64,000 nt of DNA from RPQJ01 sp963744735 (GTDB lineage Bacteria; Pseudomonadota; Gammaproteobacteria; Steroidobacterales; Steroidobacteraceae). Positions within the stretch are counted from its first letter, which is position 1. Every line of letters starts with the position of its first letter. This document shows positions 11,821 through 22,928 of this stretch, piece after piece. Made by a program: the position numbers and the translations under genes. The DNA lies in the NCBI GenBank assembly GCA_963744735.1, contig CAVUVH010000001.1:62001-126000 (forward strand), read 5' to 3'. Below the pieces are notes generated by a model, which searched no databases, had not been told where the DNA came from, and saw only the letters and a program-made list of their open reading frames with translations.

Positions 11821-13947
11821 ATGAATACAGCGGGTGACACGCTGCGGCTCGAGCCCGGCCAGCCGCAACCGCTCGGCGCCAACTGGACCGGGCGCGGCAC
11901 GAATTTCGCCGTTTACTCTGCGCATGCCGAAAGCGTAGAGCTGTGCCTGTTCGACGCCTCCGGCCACGTCGAGATTGCGCGCCTCGGCCTGCCGTCGCGG
12001 ACCGGCGACCTGTGGCACGGTTTCCTGCCGGCACGGTTCGGCGGACCCGGGCTGCGCTATGGCTATCGCGTGCACGGCCCGTACGACCCGGCGCGCGGGC
12101 ATCGATTCAATCCCGCCAAGTTGCTGGTCGATCCATGCGCGCAATCGCTCGCGGGCGGCTTCGCGTGGCACCCCGCGCTGCATGGCGCCGTGCCCGGCCT
12201 CGACGCCCACCCTTCCAGCGTGGACAGCGCGCCGTACGTGCCGCGTTCGGTCGTCGTTGACGGGAACTTCGACTGGGGCCAAGTACGCTCGCCCAACGTG
12301 CCGTGGCGCGACACGATCATCTACGAAGTGCACGTCAAAGGCTTCACGCAGCGCCACCCGGCCGTGCCCGAAAGGCTCCGCGGGAAATACCTCGGGCTCG
12401 CGCATCCCGACGTGATCGCCTATCTCAAGCGGCTCGGCGTGACGACGGTCGAGCTGATGCCGGTGCAGGCCTCGATCACCGAGCAGTTCCAGGCCGATCG
12501 CGGCCTGACCAACTACTGGGGCTACAATTCGCTGGCGTGGTTCGCCCCGGAACCGCGCTACGCGCTGCACGACCCCGTCGCCGAGTTCAAGACGATGGTG
12601 CGGGCCCTGCACGCGGCGGGACTCGAGGTGATCCTCGACGTCGTGTTCAACCACACCGCTGAAGGCAACGAGAATGGCCCGACACTGAGCCTGCGAGGCT
12701 TCGACAACGCTGTCTATTATCGGCTGGTCGACCACAACCGGGCGCATTACGCGAACCTGTCGGGCTGTGGCAACACGATCAACTTCGACGAACCGGCCGT
12801 GCGCGCGCTCGTGATCGATTGCCTGCGCTACTGGGCCACCGAGATGCGCGTCGACGGATTCCGCTTTGACCTCGCGCCGATCCTCGGGCGCGACCCGAGC
12901 GGCTTCAACCGGGCGGCGCCCTTCTTCGCAGCGGTGCGCGCCGATCCGCAGCTCGCCTATCTGAAGATGATCGCGGAGCCCTGGGACGTCGGTGCAGGCG
13001 GCTACCAGCTCGGGCATTTCCCCTCGGGCTGGTCCGAATGGAACGACCGCTATCGCGACACGGTGCGCGCGTTCTGGCGCGGTGACCGCCCGCTGCTTGG
13101 GCATTTCGTCGAGCGGTTTGCCGGCTCCAGCGACCTGTTCCGGTCGGGCGGCCGCAAGCCGACCGCGAGCATCAATTACGTCGCCGCCCACGACGGCTTC
13201 ACGCTGCACGACACCGTGGCCTATGCGCAGCGCCACAACGAGGCCAACCTCGAGGGCAATCGCGACGGCCACTCGCACAACCTCAGCGCGAACTATGGCG
13301 TGGAGGGGCCGACCGACGACCCGGAGATCCTCGGGTTGCGCGCCCGGCAGATGCGCAACCTGCTCGCTACGGTTTTCCTGTCGCAGGGGGTGCCGATGCT
13401 GCTCGCCGGTGACGAATTCGGCCGCACCCAGTCCGGCAACAACAACGCCTATTGCCAGGACAACGAGATCAACTGGATCGACTGGACCCTGCCGCACAGC
13501 AACGCAGCCCTGGTCGAGTTCGTTCGCCGTTTGATCGACCTGCGGAAGTCCCGGCTCTGGCTGCGGCGCGACACGTTTCTCAAGGGGACGCGTCGGGGCG
13601 CCCACGCGAAGGACGTCACCTGGCTACATCCGTCCGGCCGCGAAATGTCGGATTCGGACTGGAATGACTCCAGCCTGCGCTCGATTGCCGTGCAGATGAA
13701 CGGGGTCCCGGCGCGCGCCTCCGGCAGCGGTGACCTGCTGGTCGTGTTCAACGCGCACGACGCGCACCTTGAAATGACCTTGCCCGCGGCGCCGCCCGGG
13801 TCGGCCTGGGCGGTGTTGTTCGACACGAGCAACGACGAGGCCTCGATCGACCCGCGTATTTTGCAGTGCAACGAACCCCTGCGGGTAGAGCAGCGCAGCA
13901 CCGTACTGCTGGAATCCCAGCCTGCGGTCGCGCCGACGCAACGATGA
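11821..13947 (+). CDS. glgX: glycogen debranching enzyme (isoamylase type)
   Basis: A 708-residue GH13 enzyme that hydrolyses alpha-1,6 branch points, usually of phosphorylase-limit dextrins. It opens with a CBM48 region (GANWTGRGTNFAVYSAHA), then the barrel with IIYEVHVKGFTQ, the nucleophile in GFRFDLAPILGRD, the acid/base glutamate in MIAEPWDVG and the conserved AAHDGFTLHD. Length and motifs match GlgX/TreX proteins. ATG at 11821 overlaps the TGA of a possible 43-codon ORF just upstream. It is the last gene of the glycogen set; the 193 bases after it separate it from the pullulanase gene. Confidence 0.96.
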   Translation: MNTAGDTLRLEPGQPQPLGANWTGRGTNFAVYSAHAESVELCLFDASGHVEIARLGLPSRTGDLWHGFLPARFGGPGLRYGYRVHGPYDPARGHRFNPAKLLVDPCAQSLAGGFAWHPALHGAVPGLDAHPSSVDSAPYVPRSVVVDGNFDWGQVRSPNVPWRDTIIYEVHVKGFTQRHPAVPERLRGKYLGLAHPDVIAYLKRLGVTTVELMPVQASITEQFQADRGLTNYWGYNSLAWFAPEPRYALHDPVAEFKTMVRALHAAGLEVILDVVFNHTAEGNENGPTLSLRGFDNAVYYRLVDHNRAHYANLSGCGNTINFDEPAVRALVIDCLRYWATEMRVDGFRFDLAPILGRDPSGFNRAAPFFAAVRADPQLAYLKMIAEPWDVGAGGYQLGHFPSGWSEWNDRYRDTVRAFWRGDRPLLGHFVERFAGSSDLFRSGGRKPTASINYVAAHDGFTLHDTVAYAQRHNEANLEGNRDGHSHNLSANYGVEGPTDDPEILGLRARQMRNLLATVFLSQGVPMLLAGDEFGRTQSGNNNAYCQDNEINWIDWTLPHSNAALVEFVRRLIDLRKSRLWLRRDTFLKGTRRGAHAKDVTWLHPSGREMSDSDWNDSSLRSIAVQMNGVPARASGSGDLLVVFNAHDAHLEMTLPAAPPGSAWAVLFDTSNDEASIDPRILQCNEPLRVEQRSTVLLESQPAVAPTQR

Positions 13948-14013
13948 TTGGGCCATCGTTCCGACGCACGCTCGTTCGACGCAGGCTGTACAGGCATTTG
14001 CGCTCTTGCACGG

Positions 14014-14027
14014 ACTAAGCGTTTAGT
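14014..14027. promoter_or_regulatory. candidate LacI-family operator upstream of the pullulanase gene
   Basis: ACTAAGCGTTTAGT is an inverted repeat with ACTAA and TTAGT arms around a central CG, the layout typical of LacI/PurR-family operators. It lies 114 bases upstream of the pullulanase start in an otherwise gene-free stretch (13948-14140). A LacI-family gene is encoded in the same window at 44339-45370, but nothing shows that this protein binds here. A short GGGGGC/GCCCCC hairpin at 14092-14109 lies between the site and the gene. Confidence 0.4.
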
Positions 14028-14140
14028 GGCATCGTCGCCTCGGGTCTGATCTCGCCAGGCACGAAGACGAGGCGAACCTGAAAAAATTCAAGGGGGCGGG
14101 TTTGCCCCCAGCAGCCACATGACCTCGGGAGTGTGAGTCA

Positions 14141-17100
14141 ATGTCGCGCCCTCTTTGCTACCGTGACCTGATCAAGTTCTCCGCACCGCTGGTGCTCTCG
14201 TCGTTGTTGCTCGCCGGTTGCGGCAGCGGCAGCAGCGGCTCCGCCGACCTCGACGGTGGTGGCGGTACCACCACGCCGCCACCGGCGCCGGTGTCGAAGG
14301 TCGAAGAGTTCGATTTCAAGATGGTCACGGACTGGTTCGTGAGCGGCACGCCGCCGATCCACGCGCAGTTCGTAGGCGGTACGACGACCGACAATGGCAA
14401 TGGCGCGTGGATCATTCCGTCGGGCAAGACGGGCGTGATCTACTTCGGCACGCCGGCCGACGCGGTCAAGTTCGGCACGCAGGACGACTTCGATGCGGCC
14501 GTCGACGTGGCGGCCGCCAAGACCAGCGCAACGGGCAGCAACAAGGTCGACCCGCCGTTCGACGTCGAACTCTTCGTGCGCGGCACGGAGCTCGGCTGGA
14601 CCGCGCGGCCCGACAACAAGTTCGTCGAAGTGGCGGACAACGTGCTCGAAGTGACGTTGCCGCTGACGACGGCGACGCAGAGCAACGGCGAATTCGAAGG
14701 GACGGACGAGCCGGGCGAATTCAAGGTGGCCGACGCCTCCTGGGCGGTCGTGAACTGCGGTGCCGGCGAAGCCGGCGCGCGGATCAACGTCGGCCAGGCG
14801 TACACCATGTCGTGCGGCGCCAACCCGGGCAACCTCGACCTCACGATCACCGAGGACGCCGACTACAAGTTCCGCTTCGACGCGACCGGTGCCGACAAGA
14901 CCGCGCCAAAGCTGACCATCACCAAGGTGACCAGCGGCGGCGGCGGCGGTGGTGATCCCGAGCCTGAAGAAGACAGCACGATCATCCGCATCCACTCCAT
15001 CACGGTCGTGGCGAGCGCCGCCGGCCCGGCGGGCGTGGAGAGCGTCAAGACCATCAAAGGCATCGGCAACCTGAGCGTCGATGAACTGCGCAGGGGTGGC
15101 GACGCCCGCATCACGCGCATCGAAATCGAGAACACGGGCACCAACGGCGACGTCGGCATCCTCAAGTTCGAATGGACGGCGGACGCGCAGTTCGCGCTCG
15201 CGAAGCAGAACGTGGATATCTTCTACTCGCGCCCAGAAGGCGGCGTCGTGGGCACGAAGATCGTGGTCGGCGGACAGACCTACAACTGCGTCGCCCCGCC
15301 TGCCGACTCGCCGTTCGGCTGCGTCGTGACCGGCGTTCCGATCACGCCGTTTGCCAATGGCACGATGACCGTCCAGAACGCGGACGGCAGCACGGAAACG
15401 ATCACCTTCAACGGCGGCAGCGGCGCCGACGACGTATTCGCGTTCTCGGGTAACGCGTTCGCCACTACGGGCACGCCTCCTCCGGCACCCATCATCAGCA
15501 ATTCGGCAGCGCACTGGGTCGAAGCAGACACCCTGCTGTACACCCTGCCGGCGGGCGCCACGAGGGCAGAGCTGCTCTTCTCGCCCGACGCGTCGATCGT
15601 ATCGAGTGGGCAGGGCTTCGCTGGCAGCTACCAGACAGTGGCCTTGACCTCCACCACCAACCCGAAGCCGGCGTTCAACAAGCAGCTGCACGGCCTGCAG
15701 GCATGGGCCCTGCCGGCCTCTGCCGTGGCCAACGCGAAGGCAGTCGCCCGCGGGCAGCTGGTCGCGGTCGGCCGTGACGTCAATGGCAGGATCATCGGCG
15801 GCACTCGCGTCCAGACGGCGGGCGCGCTGGACGACCTCTATCTCGCGGCGGCGTACCCCGTCCCGCTGGGTGTCCACTACGACTCAGGAACGCCGCAAGT
15901 TGCGGTCTGGGCGCCGACCGCGCTCACGACGCCAGGCGTCTCGGTCAATATCTATGACAGCCCGACCGACACGACCGCCGAAGTCTTCCCGATGACTCTC
16001 GACGAATCGACCGGCGTCTGGAGCTTCACTGGTCCCGCGGAGCTGGGATCGCAAGTACTACACGTTCACCCTGCGCGTGTACTCGTACGCTGCCAATGCG
16101 ATCGTCACCAACGAGGTGACCGATCCGTATTCGGTGAGCCTGTCGATGAACAGCGTCCGCAGCCAGTTCGTCAACCTCGACGACGCCGACCTCAAGCCGG
16201 CCGGCTGGGACGCATTGGCGCTGCCGGCGCTCGCGGCGCCCGAAGACAGCGTGATCTACGAACTGCACGTGCGCGATTTCAGCATCGACGATGCGTCCGT
16301 GCCGGCGGCCGACCGCGGCAAGTTCTCCGCGTTCGACGCGGCGGGCACCGCCGGGCGTCAGCACCTGCAGAAACTGGCGGCCGCCGGCCTCACCCACGTG
16401 CATATCCTGCCGGCCTTCGACATCGCCACGATCGACGAAGACCCGGCCAACCGCGTCGAGCTCGACGATCCGGTCGAGAAGCTCTGCGCCCGTAACGCTG
16501 CCGCGGCAAACCTCTGCGTCACGGACTCCGGCAAGACGATCCGCCGGGCGATCGAGGATGCCATCGCGGCGCAGTGGCTCGAGCGCCCGCAGCAGATCGC
16601 AAACTGGATGCGTGCCCTGGACGGCTTCAACTGGGGCTACGACCCGTATCACTTCGGCGTGCCCGAGGGCAGCTATTCGACCGATCCGAACGGCGTGCAG
16701 CGCATCCTCGAGTTCCGTCGCATGGTCAAGGGCCTGAACGACCTCGGCCTGCGCACCGTCATGGACGTGGTTTACAACCACACCAACCAGTCGGGCCAGA
16801 ACCCCAAGTCCGTGTTCGACAAGATCGTGCCGGGGTACTACCACCGTCGCGACAACACCAGCGGGTTCCCCACGTCGGCCTCGTGCTGCCAGGACACGGC
16901 GAGCGAGTTCCGGATGATGGAAAAGCTGATGGTCGACACCGGCGTGCGCTGGGCGCGCGACTACAAGGTCAGCGGCTTCCGCTTCGACCTCATGAGCATG
17001 CACACGCTCGACAACATCACCACGTTCCAGACGGCGGTGAAGGCGGTCGAGCCGAGCATGTACATCTACGGCGAAGGCTGGAACTGCTGCGGCGGCGAGG

Positions 17101-19222
17101 ACGACATCCGCTTCAAGTCGGCGCGCCAGGCCAACCTCGGCGGCACCGGCATCGGCAGCTTCAGCGACCGCATCCGCGACCCGGTTCGCGGCGGTGGCCC
17201 GTTCGATAGCGGCGAGCAGTACGTCAAGAACCAGGGCTTCGTGAGCGGCTGGTTCTACGACCCGAACGCGCTCAACACCGGCAGCACGGCCGACCGCCAG
17301 GCGCTGATCGCCGACACGGACAACATCCGGGTCTGGCTCGCAGGCGGCCTTGCCACCTACCAGCTGCAGAACGCGGCCGGTTTGACTGTTTCCGGCGCCA
17401 GCGTGGATTACCGCGGCCAGCCTTCCGGCTACACGAAGGATCCGCAGGAAGCCATCAACTACGCCGAGAAGCACGACAACCAGACGCTCTGGGACCTCGG
17501 CTCGTACAAGCACCCGACCGGGACGCCGGTCGACGACCGCGTGCGCGCGCACAACGTCGCCCTTTCGCTGATCCTGCTCGGCCAGGGCGTGCCGTTCATC
17601 CACGCGGGCTCCGAGATACTGCGTTCGAAGTCCGGCGACCGCGACTCGTACGATTCGGGCGACTGGTTCAACGCGCTCGACTGGACAATGTCCGGCACGA
17701 AGTGGGCCCAGGGCCTGCCGATCGCCGACAAGAACCAGCCCGAGTGGCCGATCCTGCAGGTGAAGTACCAGGATCCGACGACGCGTCCGGGTCCGGCGCA
17801 GCTGCAGCGGTCGTTCGACCACGCGCAGGAGATGCTGAAGATCCGCAAGAGCTCGGCGTTGTTCCGCCTGCGCGACCAGGCGCAGGTCGACCTGCGCGTG
17901 AAGTTCTACAACACGGGTCCTGCGCAGCTGCCGGGCGTGGTCGCAATGGGCATCAATGGTTGCACCGAGCCGGGCAATACGCCCGACACGGGCTCGATCA
18001 TGACGATCTTCAACGCGTCCGATGAAGATCGCACCCTGCCCTTGTTCGGCAACGAGACCTGGAACCTGCATCCGGTCCTGGTCAACTCGACCGATGCGGT
18101 GGTCAAGAGCGCCGACCACGATGCCAACGGGTTCTTCGTGCCGGCTCGTACCACGGCCGTGTTCACGCGTGCGTCGCAGACCTCCTGCGCCCCGTACGCG
18201 AAGGACATGTTCGTGCGCGGCAGCTTCAACGACTGGGGCACTTCCGACCAGTACAAGCTGCAGTTCCTGGGCGGCAAGGATTACTCGTTGTCCGCGCCGT
18301 TGACGCTGAACGGCGGCGCCGACACGCGGCCCGCCTTCAAGATCGCCGACGCCGACTGGACGGCGAGCACCAACTGCGGTGTCGCGGGGGGCGGCTCCAA
18401 TGCCGTCAACATCGGCCAGCCGTTCAAGATGACGTGCGGCGATGGCACCGGCGACCTGCGGCTCAACACGGCGTCTGCGGGCAATTACACGTTCAGCCTG
18501 AACGCCGCGAGCACGGTGAACCCGACACTGACGGTGACGAGGACGTCGCCTTCGCAGAACCAGGTCGTGTTCCTGCGCGGCCTGTTCGAGGACTGGGGCA
18601 CCACCCGGCCCATGGCCTGGGACGGCGAGCGCCTTTACACGGGCGTCGTGACGGCCAATCCGGCCTTCGCCAGCGGCACGCAGTTCAAGATCGCGACGGG
18701 TGACTGGGCCACGCTGAATTGCGGCGGAGCCCCGGGCGCCTCGGGCGCGGCACTGAACGTCACGCTCGGCCAGCCGTACGCGCTGAGCTGCGGCGACGGC
18801 ACGCAGAACCTCGGCATCACGTTGCCCGGTTCGGGCGACTACGTGTTCGCGGTGGATGCGACCAACCAGGCGGCGCTGTCGGTGACGGTCGAACCGAAAC
18901 CGGTGACGGTGTTCGTGCGCGGCGGCTTCAACGACTGGGGCCTGGCCGATCCGATGCAGTACCTCGGCCTCAGCACCTATCGTCTCGATCGCGCGTTCCC
19001 GGCGACCCAGACGAACTTCAAGGTGGCCAGCGAGGACTGGGCGGCGGTCGACTGCGGTGGCGCCACGGCAGGGCTAGAGGTCACGGTCGGCACGCCGTTC
19101 CTGCTGGCGTGTGGCGGCGGGACGTCCGACGTCAAGATCACGCCACCGGCGGCCGGCACGTACCGGTTCAAGTTCACCAAGCGGACGCGGCGGCCGCGGA
19201 GCTGCTGGTGACCGGACCGTGA
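14141..19222 (+). pseudogene. secreted pullulanase-type alpha-1,6-glucosidase lipoprotein with four repeated accessory modules; frameshifted
   Basis: The reconstructed product is about 1,690 residues, far longer than the roughly 1,090 of classical PulA. A signal peptide ends in a lipobox (SLLLAGC, Cys near 26), followed by a Gly/Thr/Pro linker, one accessory module, a large N-terminal pullulanase region, and the GH13 barrel: VIYELHVRDFS, DVVYNHTN, nucleophile in GFRFDLMSM, acid/base in YIYGEGWNC, and EKHDNQTLWD. Three more accessory modules follow (from about 18200, 18560 and 18900). Near 16043 the frame shifts by one base (GPAELG to WDRKYYTF); a second one-base slip near 19178 would restore a natural C-terminus ending at 19222 rather than the observed stop at 19209-19211. 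Likely function: cell-surface debranching of alpha-glucan. GGGAG at 14127 precedes the ATG. Confidence 0.85.
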
Positions 19223-19251
19223 CTGCTTAGCGCCGATTGATCGACACTCAA

Positions 19252-19289
19252 CGGCCTGGCATCCGCAAGGGTGCCAGGCCGCTTCTTTT
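19252..19289 (+). terminator. Rho-independent terminator after the pullulanase gene
   Basis: A perfect 10-base-pair stem (CGGCCTGGCA at 19252-19261 and TGCCAGGCCG at 19272-19281) is followed by CTTCTTTT. It lies 30 bases after the restored pullulanase stop and just before the first SGNH-hydrolase gene, so it should end the glycogen/pullulanase transcription unit. Confidence 0.85.
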
Positions 19290-19303
19290 GCAGGGGTCGT
19301 CCC

Positions 19304-21136
19304 GTGAGCCGCAAGCGCTATCGCAACCGACCTGACGCTGCCGGTGCGTCACTTCCCCAAGGCTCGTCCGTCGAATCGCCCCGGCCGATGACGGCGGCTC
19401 GCCGCGCGACGCTCTGGCTCATCGTGCTGGCGTTGCCCTTCGTCCTGCTCGCCCTGGCCGAGGGGGGCCTGCGGCTCGCCGGCTTCGGTCGCGACCTCGA
19501 GCCGCTCTTCATCGAGAACCCCGACCGCCCCGAGTACCTGCTCGCGAATCCCCGCGCCGTCACGCGCTTCTTCACCGACCCTGCCCAGGCCCCGCGCGTG
19601 AGCATCGAGACGGCATATTTCCGCGCGCAGAAAGCTCCCGGGGACGTTCCGGGTGTTCGTGCAGGGCGAATCGAGCGCGGCGGGGTTCCCCTACGGTCTC
19701 GGCGCCTCGCTCGCCGGGATGCTCGACCAGAGGCTGGAGCGCGCATTTCCCTCGCGCGAAATCGAAGTCGTCTCGACGGCGATGGCGGCGGTCACGACCT
19801 ATGCGCTGGTCGACTTCGCCGACGAGATCATCGCGCAGCAACCCGACGCGGTCGTCGTCTATGTCGGGCACAACGAATACCTGGGCATTCTCGGCGTCGG
19901 CTCGACGATGCGGATGTCGTCGCGGCCGTGGCTCACGCGCGCGTTCCTCGAGGCGCGCGAACTGCGGCTGTTCCAGTTGCTGAGCCGCCTCTACAGCGGA
20001 TTTGCGACGCAGGCGCCGGGGAATGACGGCGGCCCGGGCGAGTCGCTGATGGCGACGGTCGCCGGCGAGCGCTCGATCGCGTTCGACTCGCCGCTGTACC
20101 GCGCCGGCCTCGCGCAGTTCGAATCGAATCTCGACGCGCTGCTGCGCAGGTACGAGCGCGCAGGCATTCCCGTCTTCATCGGCACGCTGGCCAGCAACGA
20201 GCGCGACCAGGCTCCGCTGGCGATCCTGGCGGGGTGGAAACGGAAGCGGCGGGCACGGCCCGGACCGTTTTCCAGTCTGCGCAGGACGCCGAGGCCGCCG
20301 GCGATTTCAAGGCGGCGCAGGGAGGGCTACGCCTGGGCTCGTGATCTCGATCCGCTGCGATTCCGCGCGCCCGCGCCGTTCAACGCCGTGGTCGACCAGC
20401 GTGGGAGCGCGGCGCGGCGCGAAGGTCGTCGCGGTACGCGATGGGTTCGTCGCTGCGAGCCCGAACGGCCTCGTCGGCGCGAACCTGATGCTCGAGCACG
20501 TGCACCCGAACCTCGACGGCTACTTCCTGCTGGCCGATGCCTTCTTCGATGCGATGCTCGCCGCCGGACTGCCGGGGCCGCCCGAGGTGACCGTGACCGA
20601 CGCCGAAGCACGGCGCGAGGTGCCGGTCAGTGAGGTCGATCGCTGGCTGGGCGAATACAAGATTCAGCGCGTACGCAGCGCCTGGCCGTTCGTCGAGCAA
20701 GGCGGTCCGATGCAGTTGCCGGTCGCGCGCTCGGAGCCCGAGCGGATCGCGCAGGAACTGTATCAGTCAGCGAATCGACTGGCCCGAGGCGCACGAACGG
20801 CTGCGCCGGTACTACCTGGGCATTGGCAACCAGGCCGAGTACGCGCGCACCACGCTGATACTCGCGGACGCGTTTCCATTCACGGGCGCATACCAGTTCG
20901 ATTCGGCTGCCGCGTTGATCGCGCTGGGCCGTACTGCCGACGCGTTGCGTTATTCGCAGCGGGCCGTGGAGCTGGAGCCTCGCAACGTCAACCACCTGCT
21001 GGTGCGGGCACACGCGCTGCTGCTCAACGGGCGCCTGGACGAAGGCCGTGGTGTGCTCGGCCAGGTGTTGGAGCTCGAGCCCGGCAATGCGACCGCGCTC
21101 GACGTGATGCGTCAGCTGGACACCAAGCCACTTTGA
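19304..21136 (+). pseudogene. SGNH/GDSL-like hydrolase with C-terminal TPR, multiply frameshifted
   Basis: The pieces of this gene match the intact facing gene at 21140-22867 along its whole length: N-terminal membrane helix (LWLIVLALPFVLLALAEGGL), serine block (FVQGESSAAGFPYG), asparagine block (GHNEYLGILG), histidine block (LEHVHPNLDGYF) and a TPR tail. They lie in three frames. At least five one-base indels are needed, near 19634, 20236, 20322, 20410 and 20770; the first three are in short A or G runs. The start could be GTG 19304 (preceded by CAGGGG) or ATG 19388. If real, the gene is dead; if the indels are sequencing errors, it is a second paralogue of an envelope SGNH hydrolase. Stop TGA at 21134-21136, three bases from the facing gene's stop. 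Confidence 0.75.
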
Positions 21137-21139
21137 GCG

Positions 21140-22867
21140 TCAGGGAGCCGGCTGGCTGCGTCGGCGGACCTCGGCGAGCCAGTACTCGGCGCGCGAATCC
21201 CCGGGGTGCTGTTTCAACACGGCTTCGAGCGTGGCGATCGAAGCGTCGAATTTCTTGAGCATGAACTGCGCCTGGGCGACAGACATGCCGTACTCGATCT
21301 TCGCCGGGTCGAGCGTGGCGGCGCGGCTCATGTAATGCAGCCCGCGCGCTGCCGCGTCGGTACGCAGCAGCAGTCCGCCCGCCTTGTACTGGGCCTCGGC
21401 AGACGTGACGAAAGCGTCAGCGAGATTCACCGCAACCCGCGCGGCTTCCGCGAGGTTGCCCTGCTGCTGGTACTCGGTCAGCGCCTCGTTCATGGCATCA
21501 GTCCACGAAACCTTGCCGACGAACCAGGCTTGCGCAATCTCCTCGATCCGATTCGTGGCTGCCGGTATGTTCGTGTCCTGGCGCTTCGCGACAAACGGCC
21601 AGTCGTTGCGCAGCACCGCCACGCGATACTCGCCGTGCAGCCGGTCAACTTCAGTGACCGGGATCTCTGCCCGGGCGGTCGCGTCGTCTATCTCGACCGC
21701 AGGCGGTCCGAAAGTCTGGACGAGCGCGGGGAAATACGCGCTCGCCAACTGGAAATAGCCGTCGAGGTTCGGGTGCACGTGTTCGAGCATGAGGTCGGCG
21801 CCGATCATGCCGTCACGCGCCGTTCGCGCAAGCGCACCCTGGACGTCGACCACGGTCGCGCCCTTGTCGGCGGCGACTTCGCGGATGAGGGCGTTGAACG
21901 ATTCGGGCGCGCGAAACCGCAGGCCGTCGAGGTCCTTCGCCGCGATGTAGCCTTGCAGCGCCGCGGCGTGCTGGCCGGCCTCGTCGAGCACGCGCGCTTT
22001 CGCGTAGGCCGCTTGCGCCGACGATGCCCCCGACCCGACGTCGACGAACGGTGGCTGGTCGCGCAGGTTGCTGGCGAGCGTGCCGACGAACACGGGGATG
22101 CCCGCGTCCGCGTACTTGTCGAGCAGCCGCTCCAGGTTGCCGCGGAACTGTCGTTCGCCCCGCCGGAACAGGTCGGAATCGAGCGGGATCGAGCGCTCGG
22201 CCGCGACCCTCGCCATCAGGGTGCCGCCCCGATCGTTGAGCGGATCCTGCTGCGGGCCGACCGACGGCGCCAGCGCAAGCTCGAGCGCGCGGTACAGGTG
22301 CAGTCGCCGCAAAGCCGATACGGCGCGGGCCAGCGTGGGTGAGCGGGCGCTGACGAGCGACGAGCCGACGCCACCGATCCCGAGGTATTCATTGTGGCCG
22401 GTGTAGATGACCACCGCGTCCGGCCGTTGCGCGATGATCTCGTCGGCGAAATCGAGCAGCACGTAGCTCGTGACCGCCGCCATCGCCGTATTGATGACCT
22501 CGACGTTGCGATCGGGATACGCGCGCTGCAGACGCTGCTGGAGCAACGCGGCCGGCGAGGCCCAGCGGCCGTACGGGAAGCCTGCGGCGCTCGATTCGCC
22601 CTGCACGAACACCCGCAACGTCCCGTCCTGCTTCGTGGCTGGAAACCAGGTCGTGTCGATGCTGACGTCGGGGGCGCGCTTCGGGTCCGGGAAAAACCGG
22701 CGGATCGCGACAGGGTTCGGCTGCAGGTAGCCGGGTGCCACGTCGACGGGCACGAACAGGGGCTCGAGCTTCCCGTGCCCGGTCAGGCGCAGCACGCCCT
22801 CGGCCGCGACGAGCAGGGCGACCGGCAGCAACAGGGTGACGAGCAACAACAGGCGCTGTCGGCGCAC
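21140..22867 (-). CDS. SGNH/GDSL-like hydrolase with N-terminal membrane anchor and C-terminal TPR repeats
   Basis: A 575-residue protein with one N-terminal transmembrane helix (LLLLVTLLLPVALLVAAEGVL), so the rest probably faces the periplasm. The SGNH fold is indicated by the serine block GESSAAGFPYG (GES instead of GDS), the GHNEYLG asparagine block and the EHVHPNLDGYF block with the catalytic histidine. The last 130 residues form TPR-like helices (WTDAMNEALTEYQQQG, ASIATLEAVLKQHPGDS). Such proteins are usually esterases or acyl/acetyl transferases acting on glycans. Its start is 62 bases from the divergent carbamoyltransferase gene, an association known for carbamoyltransferase-SxtJ-DUF5989 clusters, so it may act on the same molecule. 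Substrate unknown. Confidence 0.82.
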   Translation of the reverse strand: MRRQRLLLLVTLLLPVALLVAAEGVLRLTGHGKLEPLFVPVDVAPGYLQPNPVAIRRFFPDPKRAPDVSIDTTWFPATKQDGTLRVFVQGESSAAGFPYGRWASPAALLQQRLQRAYPDRNVEVINTAMAAVTSYVLLDFADEIIAQRPDAVVIYTGHNEYLGIGGVGSSLVSARSPTLARAVSALRRLHLYRALELALAPSVGPQQDPLNDRGGTLMARVAAERSIPLDSDLFRRGERQFRGNLERLLDKYADAGIPVFVGTLASNLRDQPPFVDVGSGASSAQAAYAKARVLDEAGQHAAALQGYIAAKDLDGLRFRAPESFNALIREVAADKGATVVDVQGALARTARDGMIGADLMLEHVHPNLDGYFQLASAYFPALVQTFGPPAVEIDDATARAEIPVTEVDRLHGEYRVAVLRNDWPFVAKRQDTNIPAATNRIEEIAQAWFVGKVSWTDAMNEALTEYQQQGNLAEAARVAVNLADAFVTSAEAQYKAGGLLLRTDAAARGLHYMSRAATLDPAKIEYGMSVAQAQFMLKKFDASIATLEAVLKQHPGDSRAEYWLAEVRRRSQPAP

Positions 22868-22928
22868 GCTGGGCCTCGGGACGGCAAAGGTGTTTTTCTG
22901 TAGATTCGCACGCTCGCAAGGAGCGGGC

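Noticed and set aside
14092..14109. GGGGGC/GCCCCC hairpin as a terminator for glgX
   Set aside because: The stem is six pairs and lacks a T run; it may be a leader structure at most.
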